Source: Cryptomeria japonica
Lineage: Eukaryota > Streptophyta > Pinopsida > Cupressales > Cupressaceae
Length of the DNA stretch: 64,000 bases
Direction of reading: 5' to 3'
Assembly (NCBI RefSeq): GCF_030272615.1
Contig: NC_081405.1
Coordinates: forward strand, 474,875,508 to 474,939,507
In this document: one piece after another, positions 36,501 through 48,500 of the stretch
Layout: every line of letters starts with the position of its first letter
Position numbering within the stretch: the first letter of the stretch is position 1
Notes under the pieces: model-generated
Told to the model about the DNA's origin: nothing
The model's database searches: none
What the model saw: only the letters and a program-made list of their open reading frames with translations
Program-made: the position numbers and the translations under genes

Positions 36501-39500
36501 AACACAAGCATCAAGGTCGTCACGTTGGAAGGGTTTGCGCGTTAAGACCCAGGATCGCTCCTGTCCCATGGGAAGGGACCAGAGCGATATTTCCATTAAG
36601 GCATCGATTTCAAAAGACAAGCAAGTGTTAAGCGACCCCAAGGATCGAAAGGACGTCATTACACGCATTGAAGATAATTGTAAGTTGAAATAAACAAGAA
36701 CAAGCTCACAATGATGAATTTCGCTCCTGTCCCTCAGGAAGGGACCAGAGCGATGTTGAGTATATTGATCAATTCAAACAAGATTTTGAACGTCCAAACA
36801 TTATCAATCAAGCTAAGGAGTCCATATCGCTCCTGTCCTTTGGACAAGGACCAAGGCGATGCTATTAAAAACACTCACGTTCCTTCAAGATCAAAGCGAA
36901 GCGAGGACGGGTGAGGTAAAGGACGTTATTTTGAAGGCAATAAACAATGAACCAAGGTTAAACGTTACCAACTTGAGCTCAAAATGGAGAAAAAACATGG
37001 ATCGCTCCTGTCCCTCTCCAAGGGACAAGGGCGACGATCCTTATAACATCAAAGGTACCTTGCAAAAGCAAGTGGGACGTGCGTGGAATGGACAAGCAAT
37101 GATATTATTCGCCTTACAATGGAAGTTCGAAGGTCAAAGATACAAGATGAACGTGAAGACATGGAGATCGCTCCTGTCCCTCTCCAAGGGACAAGGGCGA
37201 TGTTAGGCAAAACACATGATATTCTTTGAAAATCACGTTAAGACAAGGACGCACAAGGTTTTAAATGGCATTTGGAAGATGATACAAGGAAAGGATCGTT
37301 TCAAAATGGAGAATTTCAAGCAAAAACCTTAGGATCGCTCCTGTCCCTCTCCAAGGGACCAGGGCGATAATGGTCATAAGATGCACTTGCTCGCACAAGA
37401 AGGAAATTCAAATTCGAAGGACCATTAAGTTGATCGATTTTCAACATGGAGATGAAGGAGTTGAACATGAAAAATGCAAAATCAAGACCAAAATCATGGA
37501 TCGCTCCTGTCCCTCTCCAAGGGACCAGAGCGATGAGGTACGTCCCTTTATTTTCATATTTTTGGCGCCAAATTAAACAATTCAAATTTCCTCAAATGCT
37601 AAATCGGTAAAAAATTGAAAATCCTATTTAAATTGGCATTTAATATGGCGTTGATCTTTATTAATTATTTTTGCCTTTATTAAAATCGAAATTTGCAAAT
37701 AAAAAACGCAAGGCATTAATAATTAATTAATTAATTAATATAAAATCGATTTCAAGCGCTCATTTAAGGAGGTCGGCCTTCTTATTTTATTGCAAATCAT
37801 TTAAAATTATTTTTTAAAAAGTGTTTTTATCTCCAAGTCGGCCTAAGGGATAAATCGATTGCAAGCGCTATATAAGGGGAGTGGAATTATCATTTTCTAC
37901 ATCATTATTTTACCTTCCTTCATGCGAATTGAGAAGAGGCGAATATAGTGCGAGTTTCATTCATCCAAGGGTGGCGCGCTTAGTTATCAAAAGGTGGTGC
38001 GATTTCAAACCAAAGGTGGCGCTAATATCATCTTGTGTGGAGTGCGAATTGCGTTGAAGACCAAAGGTGGTGCGAATTTGAAGACCACACTAAAGGCGAA
38101 CTTGGGGATCCTTCTAAGACCACGTCGAAGGTGCGAAACTTGGAGATTTATTTGTGTGAACTTGAAGATCCATTTGAGACCACGTCAAAAGCGATAATTG
38201 AAGATCACGTTCTCTCCAGAGGTGGCGAAGTCAATTTTGAGGAGATCATATTGAAGATTACTTTATACCTCAATTTTGCCTAGGCAAATTTTGTTTTTGC
38301 ATTCTAGAATTAGCTCTCTATCGAGGTATGGCGATTTAATTGTTATTGCTTTATTCATTCATCGTCATATTTCAAATTTTGAATTTTGAATTTTTGAATC
38401 TCTTGGCTCAATCGTTGTTTTTTAGGAAATGATAACTCTAGAGACTTATCATGAGGTTTCCTAAAATTTATCTCTCTTATTTACGTTATTTATTGCAAAA
38501 TCTATTTCTTATAATGAAATGTTGTGTAGGTACGGCGACTCCGAAGGCGGGAGCATCCACCAGCCGCTCGGCTCTCATGAAAGAGGATCAGAAGACCGAA
38601 GAAGTGGAGACCAAGATCGTGTCTAAGTGGAGCAACATTGGAGATACCAACTTGGGGAACTTTAGCACGAAGAAGTTTCGAGAGGTCCCTTACATTGGCA
38701 AGCCATCACCTGTCGCCCGGAGAATAATAGAGAGTGGCATCATTAAGGCGGCCGGTTTTCCTCCAGCTATTCAGTGCCACGAGTTGATGATCGAGTGTGC
38801 CCGTCACTACAATCCACAGTCCAGGACAATTGTGTCCAATGAGGGAAACACTTTGGCGTACCTTTCAGAGGAAGCCATAAGTGAAGCTTTCCATCTTCCA
38901 GAGCACAGGGACATGATATACAAGAGCATTGAAGGAGCCAGATCAGTGTACGATGATGATCCAGATGCTTGCCTAAGCATAATCAACAAGAACTGGCTAC
39001 TTAAGAGTCGTCCCCGTCTGAGCAAAGTACCGAACACACCACACAGGATTGATTTCCAAGAGGAGTACAGAGATTTGATTACCATGCTCAACAGAGTTAC
39101 AGGAGCACCTCATGCCTTCTATTTTGAGAAGTGGATGTTTTACTTCGTCCAGGTGATTGTTCAAGGAAAGGGTACGATACATTGGGCTAGGATAATTAGC
39201 CATTGCTTAGACGTACAGTTGAGAAGACTCAGGGCTACTAAGTCCTTCCACATGAGTTCATACGTCATCTATGCCTTAATCAGGAGCGTTGAGTACGCAG
39301 GACTACCTCACAGAGGAGTGATTGGAAGAGGACCCGGCGAGGTCAGAGCTTGTGAATCCTATACCTACTTGCATCATCCACCAGGGAAGAACTACAAGTT
39401 AGTCAATGATACTTTCACGATGAACATCACAAGGACGTTGCAAGGAGGGATTCACAATAGATTATCTCAGGATGCCCAGGAATTCATCAAGAGGTACGGT

Positions 39501-42500
39501 GCTTGGTTCATTCAGTTTCCCAAGTTCACTTACATTAGAGTGCATGGATGTCCTTTACCTCCATACATGTTGCCGAGGTACCCGACAGATAGAATTGTGT
39601 TACTTGAAGTAACAAGGCAGTTGGCAGCATATGTGAAGGCATTCAGACACAGACATCAGAATGGAGTTCAGGTACCTATTATTTTGGGTAATTCAGTTGA
39701 GGTATGTCCCAATGTCTCAGCCATGGATGACGCAGAGAAGGAGTTAGCCTTGTACCCTTTTTCATCTTTTGCTTGGAGGAATAGTTTTGATCCCCATGGA
39801 CATTTAGAGGAGACGGTCGGTAGAAGATTTAGACATGAGCACCAGATTGAAGATTTTATGATGAATCTCCTAGATGATCTCGAAGTGAAACGAAAGATAC
39901 ATTCTAGATTGCCTTTGGATTTCATCAGGAAATGTAAGATTTACCGAGTAGCCGACCAAGCTCAGGACAACGGCAGGCACATCCAATCTTCATATGATAG
40001 AGAAAGTAAAACAATTAGTTTGAATTGGAATGAGCCCGAGGCCGTGGATTTAGATGATTTGATGGCACCAGTCTTGTCTTGTACTCGCAGATGGGTAGAC
40101 GTTCAGCATCAGAAGTTGAGAGAACAAGGCATAGCTATGTCTTTTACTTTGGAAGAGAAACCAGCCGAAGGTGGAGCCAGTGTTAGTGAAGGCAATCCTA
40201 ATCCTAGGAATTCATGTGAAGGTAACCTTCGATGTGCCAGTGAGGGCAATCTCCATTCGAGAGGTTCGAAGAGAAAGGAAAGATCAGAAAAGAAAGAATC
40301 TTCCAAGAAAAAGCAAGGTGCCAACAAAGATCAAACACCAGGTACTTCTTCCAAACCAGAAGATAGAACAGTTCGAGTGGAAGAATCCATGGAATCGATG
40401 GTACAGAATGACAGACAGGAGGAAGGACAGGCACAGCATGTTTCGTCAGATGGATCTCTCCAAGACTATGATTTAGATAATGATAATGAAGTAACATCTC
40501 CTCCCAGACAAGAAGAAATAGTACATAAAGAAATTCGAGTTCAAGAGACAAGATCGAATATCCCGGATTGGTTGAAGGAAAGATTAACCAAGGTGATCGT
40601 AATTGAGGACGAGGACAGTGCAATTGATTTAGAGAGCCTTGTTGGACGTTCACATATGACAACAGAGAAGAAGAAGGCTACAAAGATGTCCAAGATGATT
40701 CGAGATGAGACTGGATCTAGAAAACTGCAGATAGCTACACCGGCAGCAGACAAATATGAGGGTGAAATCCTAGCAGAAGACTATCATATACAGACTATTG
40801 AGTTAGGACCATCCACAGCAGAGCAGACTTTAGATGATGCCACCGACACATTTGAGGCATTGAAGGACAAGCTTAGAGAAGAAGTGGAAAAGAATAGAAA
40901 GCTTGAGAAAGAGGTCGGTGCATGGAGGACATATTTCAGTCATATCAATGAACCTTTGGGACGTCAGGATCCAGTTAGATCACCAGTGCAGGCATTGCCC
41001 CTTCAATCGATCAATGAAGCAGAAAGATTCAGGAACCTGGTCCAGCGTACATCTAGTTGGATGGATAGATCTCATACAATGGCCATAGAGTTTGTTACAA
41101 GGATGTCGAAGATCACCCATCAGGCTATCCAAGTTCTTGAGATTATCCACAAATTGATGGCAACAGTAGCTGCATTTGCCCATACCAAGGACGTTGTCAT
41201 CCCTATCTTGAAAGTTATAAGACACACATCCAGAAGAATTTTAGCGCAGGAGAGGATCTTAGAAGGTGATTCTCACAGTTTGTTTCAGTGGTCAACCTTA
41301 CTCCATATAAAGAGTGTTCTCTTCGAGGACATCAGTGTTAGATGTGGTCAAGTTGAGGAGGTGATCAATCCGATCCAGGACAGAGTATTTGAGGTACTTC
41401 GTACCATTCTTGGCAGAAGGATCGAGGTCGAGACAGATGTGGATTTACAAGAATTTGAGGATAGAATCAAGATCATCTTTCGCAAGGACGCAGATGTTAC
41501 AGATGAGCAGTATGATCAGATGTATGCCACCATGCTCCTGATTGATAGAACAAAGGAACTTGAACCTACTTGGGACACAGCTCTTCTAGATGCATTTGAT
41601 CAGGTTATCCACTTAGAAGAGAGTATCAAGAATCTTCCCGAGATTCCAAACACAGAAATCGAAGGAATCGTGACAAAATTCATTGCATATGCTAAGAAAG
41701 AGAATTGGAAAGGGAATAAGATTCTAGATGAAAGGTTGTTACAGATGACATGACATCTTATTTCTCATTGGTTGATACCTCCTAGATTTTTGTGCCAAAT
41801 TTAATATTTGGCTATGTATTTAATGTTGTTCAGTAAAAAGGAGGTCATTTGTAACAAACCCTAATTAGGGTTTAGGTGTCATGATCTTGTCCATTGATTT
41901 ATTTTCAATCTGGACCTTTCATTGTAACTGGGGATGCTATTTATACCCCCATTTTTCATTTCATTTGGTAATAGATAGATAGTGAATAGTGTAAGAGATA
42001 ATAGTTGATGTAATAGAGAGATTAGAATTAGAAGCAATTTTATTTTGTAGCAAGATTGAATCTTGAAGAGAGAAATTCAAGCAATTGTTGTATACGATGA
42101 CTTGGAAATCAATAAAATATTGAAGTTATGGTGTTTTGTTGCAAATTTCTTAAGTTATCTTCATGGTTGTTGGATGTACTTGAATCACGCTCAATCAAAG
42201 TAGTTTGTTAATTTGAAAGACTAAGTGTGAGATTTGATATTTGGTAGGATTCGCCATCCAAACCACTAGCTTCTTGCTGATTGTAGGAACGCCTTGCGTG
42301 GTCGACTGGAAAACATTTTGAGTCCTTAACCTTCAAGCATTTTCGTATCTAGGATATGTACCTTCGTGGTAGTGTCCTTGGTCTTTGATGCATTGAACAC
42401 CATTATTACCTTAGAAGATCGCACCAATTTCAATTGAGTTGTTATCTTATGGCAAAATTGAAGTTGGTTGAGTCTTGCCAAATCTCATTCATGCTAAGTC

Positions 42501-45500
42501 GTTCATAGGGTTAGGCTAGATTAGACTTCCTTAAACCCTGTCCTTTTGCTATTTTTTGAAAGTTCCTTTTTAGATTAGTAAAATCTTCGAGCCTTTGAAT
42601 CCGTAAGACGCCTTGGAGGAAACAGCAAATCACATCATACCACTAAAAAAGCTTGTCCACACGTGGAGACCCCACTAAAAGAACCTTGGAGTCCATCTAA
42701 CTGATCCTTTTTGCAGATCTTCAGCAGTTAGAGACTATTTTCTCAAGAGAGGATAAGATGCCTGTCGGTATTTTATTCTGTGTATGATTGTGTATGAAAT
42801 ACATGTCAACAGAACCTTCCTTCTAGGGCTAGGATTCTCATGCACAAGCCTATCCTCAGATAAAGCCTTATGTAGGGGGACATCCTCAACTTGAATGTCA
42901 CCACCTAAAGTCAAAACTCCAACAAGAGGCCATCATAGCCTCCAATGTCTATCTTGTCTTGTAGAAGTGATAACATCATGAAACAATCCACTCCTCACCC
43001 ATAGTCACCATTGCAAGATTTTGCTCATCTAGCGTAGGTGCCCCACCATCATTGAACACATTAGAAATCTGCATAATTCTCAAAAAGTCCACATAATAGC
43101 ACTTCCCTAAATTCTCAAATAACATTGTCTGATCAATGACAACTTCATTTTGAATAATAACTTCATGCTTTACTAGATACCATAACCTATAGGGATTTGA
43201 CTCTTCAGAACTCTTCCCAGATTTACATCTCTTAGGATCTAGCTTCTTCCACTTTTCATCTGGAATGGACCATATGCAACTACCAAATACCTTGCACTAT
43301 ATAAAAAGGGCCTCCTACCACACCACTTCTCATGCCATGTCACATCCATTATGTTCTTTATAGGAACCATGTTAAAGATCTGATTAGCACAATTAACAAC
43401 ATTGTTTGGAAATATAACATGCATACCTTTGCATAGATACATCATGCCATCTCAACCAATGTCTTGTTCTTTTGCTATGGTACAGCATGTCCTTTGGAAG
43501 TAATATGGTGTAATTTTTTATGCAACATCATGATTCTTGGTTTCTCAATTTGATCTCAGGCATATCACTGGACACCTAGATTTGTTTCTCTAACAAAGCT
43601 CTCCACTCACTAAACCTCTACAAGGTAAGATAGTTCTTTTGCAAAAGAAAATAGACCCAAGTCCTCAAGAAGTATTGATTGTTGAGAAGCATTAAAAATA
43701 AAGGATGATTCATGTAACATATTGTCATGCCCCTGCCCATTTCCAGCAATTAGACGATTTAAGAATAGTGCTAAACAATGAAGTGACGCTAGCAATAGAA
43801 AGTAGTGCTAGCACATTAGCTTAATTAAAAATAAATTATTATTCTCATGAGGCAGCGATGAAGGGTGGTGACTCCATCGAGGAATTAATATATAGGGCAA
43901 ATCATTTCATAGAGAAATCAATAATTTTTGGAATAAATATTATGACTGTTAACGATGAATTACAGCCAAGGAGGACAAAAACTCTCCAAGGTAAATTGAG
44001 AGTTTAAAGGACAAAAACCCTTAATTGCCATTGCTGAGTTAGGGATGAAAACCTCTCATTCAGGCAGATCTGAAAGCACTTGCAAAGTAGACATACAAGA
44101 GGAAATCATCAGTCTGAAGGAGAATTATAGCAGAAAATCAAGATATATTTATTTTCAGAATTATGTCAAAAATTGTTAATCTGAATATTACAATAAATTG
44201 ATAATTTTAGACCAAGTCATTTTTATAAATTTAATGCAATTGTCATTTTGAGTAAGGATTATTATTTTAGGGAAAAAGTTAGAAATGTTCTAGAAAGGGA
44301 CATTACAATTGGTATCAGAGCAGCAATCTTGCCAGCCTGCTGATTTAAAAAATTACTTTATGCAGTTGAGCCAAAGAGATCAATGGACCTTGGAAAGAGA
44401 ACGAAAAAACTAGAAGCAAAATTACAAGAAACTAGCAATCAAATTAAAGTTAGAGGATAAAATAAAATGGGTGATCATGAAGTGGATCAAGAGAATGAAT
44501 TGAAGGTTTATATGCAGCAACAAGAACAAACAACACAATTGCTTCTCCAAGCACTTTATGAATGATACAATCAGTTTTCTTAGGCCTACACAAACCCATG
44601 GAAGAGATATTAATTCAAACCATTCTGAAAATAACAACAAAACTTCATTTGGATCACCACCTAGAATAACACAGCCCACATGCTTACCTAGAGATGAGCA
44701 GTCGCAAGAAGAAGATGAACCAAACATGGCAGCAAAAGACTTTGATGAATGTATGGACTCATACTCAAGACTCGATCCAGATTTTAGAAGACAAATTCCA
44801 TTTAGAGAATATAATAATGCAAGATCACGAAATATCTTAAGAGAAAAAAATAGACAACCCAACAAAGATTTACAGCACAGATTAAGTAAGATGACTCTCC
44901 CCACTTTTGATGACTCGGGGAAGGTCATTGCATGAGCATGGGAATACCTATCTTTCTCTTAGCCCCATGACGGAAGACGAAGCCATTAAATTTGTCAATT
45001 TTCACTTAACAAGAATAGCACAAAAATGGTGGCATCATGGTCTAGTTACACAAGGGCATCATCTAATTGTAGCATAACTTCACACAACAACTCATAGAAA
45101 GGTTTGATAGAAAATCCCAGAGATACATTTTAAAGAGTTAACACGCTAAAGCAATGAGGTACAGTGGAAGAATATGTAGAAAAAATTCAAAAAAATCTCA
45201 GTTATGGTGCCAAATATTACAGAAAAAAAGACAATTTTTTTATTTATCGTAGGGATTTTAGAATCACTTAGGGGATTGATCCAAGCTTTTGAACCATCAT
45301 CTCTACAAGATGTTATTCAAAGGTCTTTGAATTTGGAAGACGCCACACCTAAAAACAAGACCTATCCCAAGAATATAACATCAAGGTCGCATAAGCAACC
45401 CTTTTACAAGGATAACTTGCAGCCAAAAGCATTATCTTCTCAATCCAACAAGGTGAAAGAATCCAAAAAAGAGCTTGGAAGGAAGAAATTGTATTTTAAT

Positions 45501-48500
45501 TATAGGGAGCCATGGGAGCCAGACCATAGATGTTTCAAGAAGGGACAAGTACACCATATGGAAGCAATGAGGGATGAAGAATCTGCGGAGGAAGAACTTA
45601 AACCTGAATATGTAATGGAAGAAGAGGAACTAAAGAAACAAGAAGTTAAGCTTGCAAGGGAAACATTTGCAACACTTCCAGGGGACCTGTTATCTCAAAA
45701 GCTTGCACCCTTGCTGAGCTATCAACTTAGCAACCTTGTGAAAAATGGAAACAACCCCGAAGTGTGGGACCTTGCGCAAGGGGGTTGAATCTCCGGAGAA
45801 GGTCGGCTTCCTTCTCAATCTAAGTGCAGGTGTTGAACCAACTCAACACTTCAAAAACTTACTCCTAAGCCTATCCTAACAACTTGCAAAGGAAAAGGGA
45901 AGAGAGAAATGTTTAAAATAAAAGGAGGTGATGCACCAAGAAGAGATTGTTTCTCTCCCTACCCGAAATGGCATAAAGAATCAACCAAAATACCCAGGAG
46001 ACGGACAAACTCCAATTGTATGAGTGACCCCAATGGATGTATGGAGGTTAGAATTCACTGAATGTCAAGAGGGGAGAAGGTTTCCCACAAGTCACACTCA
46101 AAAATAATTTTAACATAGCATATATGAGAGAAGAACCACAAAACATACACCTATGATGAAGGTAAGGAACATACACGGCATACATAAGTTGAAGGAAGGC
46201 AAGAATGGTGATTTCAATTCATTATAAGGCCAATGGCCAAACTTACAGTTGCAAAAATGCAAGATAAATACAAGAGAAGTGAAAGAGCATAGAATAGCTC
46301 AAGCCAGCAGGGACACAACCCTTTCCAATGAGGCTTAACAGCTTTTATATAGAAAATTGGTTACAAGAGCGATCATGACCCCTGTGTGTACAGGGAAATG
46401 TCAGTCTAAGAGTGTAGGGAAGTGCATGCACTTGACTTTTGTACATGCAAGCAACCTAGCCATACCGTGAAAAGGCAACCCTGAGAAGGGTGGATTGATT
46501 GACCTTCCAAAGTCGGAGCATGCAGACATGACATAAACCACCACAACAAGCATGGCCCTGTACCTCTCTTGATGGAAATCCTGCCAAAATCATTAAATGC
46601 ACCCCTGTAGCTCCACAAAAGAAGGTGCACAAGTCACAAAAGTTGTCGGAGCATTTAAAGATGAGTGTTGATCATGCCATCCGGAAGTGTTGCCAGCCGG
46701 AAAGAAGTCCGAGGACTTCGAAAACTCGAGTTCCCGAGGTGGGGAAGACAAGGAAGGAACTCCGGAACCTCGAGGTTCCAAGGTTTCGAAGTTCCGAGAA
46801 AGGGAAGAAGAGACTAAGCAAAAGGAAAAGGGGAGACCTAGCAAAGGAACTTTAGAACCTCGAGGTTTCGGGGTTCCGAGAGAAGAAAGGGGATAAGGGA
46901 AAGAAACTTCGGAACCTCGGGGTTCCGGAGTTCCGAATAAGGCAAGGAAAGGGAACTTCGGAACCTCAGGGTTCCAGAGTTCCGGACAACTGAAGAGGAG
47001 GGGGAAGAAAAGGGAGGAACTTAGGAACCTTGGGGTTCCGGAGTTCCGCGAAGGAGAAAGGAGAGGCAGCAGAGGGAAGGAACCCCGGAACCTCGGGGAT
47101 CCGGAGTTCCAAGGAAGGGAAGAAGACCAGGAGGGAAGAAAAGAAGAGAAGGCAAAGAGAAGGAGCTTCGGAACCTCGAGTTTCCAGAGTTCCGGGGAAC
47201 ATGAAAGAAAAGGGAAGCAAAGGGAAGGGACTTCCTCCAAACAAGACAACACTTCTCACCTCATAATTCCTCTGCTTTTCTCCTTGATCAACTAGGGCAG
47301 CGCTGGTCCATGGATCGTATCTCTGATCAGTTCTTACTGATGGACCAAGGGTGTCATAAAATGACAATAGGACCCAAGTATCACCCTTTTAGAATCCGTT
47401 GTGTTTTATAATGTCATAACAGTGCTACACATAACTTCATTGATGAGGGTCTAGTGATGAGGATGAAACTAAGGCTGAAAACTTTGAGGGTTTCAAGCTA
47501 GTTATGGCTGATGGATTCACTATGCCTTGTGAACAAAGAATTCACTAACTAGACACCACTTTGGGGAGACACCGAAAATGTGAATATTTTTGTGGTAAGC
47601 ACGGGTGATATGGATGTGGTTTTGGGCATTATTTTCAGAAGACGTGACTATGTTTCCAATATTATGGCAAGGAAGTAATTCTACAAGGTCTATCAAATGG
47701 ATCTCCATAGATTGTGATATCTGAAAGGATGAAGAGGGCATTTAGTCATGGACAAGTAGAATGGGTAGCACAGTTTATGATCATGATAGATTTTCTCCCA
47801 ACAAAGGGAAGACCACTCATATTGATATCCAATCTATTCTAGACAAGCCTAGGAGGGATTTCAGCAATATTCCATTGGGATTACCTCCTAAGAGGAGTAT
47901 TGGGCACAACATTGAACTAGACGATGGAGCAAAACCGATCATCACCACACCTTAACCCCACCCAAATAGATATAGGAAGAGAATAAAAAAACAATAAGGA
48001 ATTGCTTGATATGGGGCATATACAACCCAGCTCTTGCCCTTTTGCTTCTTCTATAGTATTGGTAAAAAGAAAGATGGTACCATGAGGATGTGTGGATTGC
48101 AGGACACTTGAATAAAAAACTATCAGGAACTGCTACCCCATCCTTTGTGTTGATGAAATAATTGATGAACTACATGGTGCAATAAATTTCTCTAAGATCA
48201 ATTTGCATTCCAGATAAGGATGAGGAGAGAGGAGGTTCACAAAATTGCTTTTAGGTGTCATTGGACATTTTAAATTTCTAGTTTTACCATTTGGACTAAG
48301 TAATGCCCCGGCTACATTCCAATCCTCCATAAACCAAGAATTCAGTAAACAGTTAAAGAAATTCCTTTTGGTATTCTTTGATGATATACTGATTTACAGT
48401 TAAACTTAGGAAGATCATTTAAGACATATTGATAAGGTATTGAGAATACTAGAGCAATAGTCACTATTTACTAAAGCATCTAAATGTGAATTTGGAATGA

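Larger units (their letters stand above)
35208..42811 (+). mobile_element. 7604-bp TG...CA element: giant solo LTR or novel element
   Basis: The left end is TGTTGTGACC at 35208 and the right end is ATGTCAACA at 42811, with a TGTTG/CAACA inverted terminus. Both are flanked by the 5-bp duplication GAACC (35203-35207 and 42812-42816) within a copia pol, whose reading resumes on each side. By eye no segment of the left 3 kb recurs in the right 1 kb, and there is no primer binding site, so an LTR pair is not visible. Internal order: 13-hairpin array, duplicated promoter-like boxes with TATATAA, GCG-rich 5' UTR, 1100-codon ORF, AATAAA, then about 680 bp to the end. This is the U3-R-U5 order of a single LTR. 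Confidence 0.75.

Noticed and set aside
35650-37534. CRISPR-like array (regular palindromic repeats with unique spacers)
   Set aside because: Eukaryotic context, spacers of about 130 bp with shared ancestry, and no cas genes; it fits a diverged tandem repeat with a conserved hairpin.
37558-37574. TGGCGCC-type primer binding site inside the 7.6-kb element
   Set aside because: Only the first seven bases fit, and no LTR end lies next to it.
37316-37585. Short ORFs across the hairpin array
   Set aside because: Frames of 60-140 codons on both strands share a translated hairpin peptide and break between units; they reflect the repeat, not genes.
46593-47252. 219-codon minus-strand ORF
   Set aside because: It only translates the GGAACC palindrome array; other frames on both strands are also open there.
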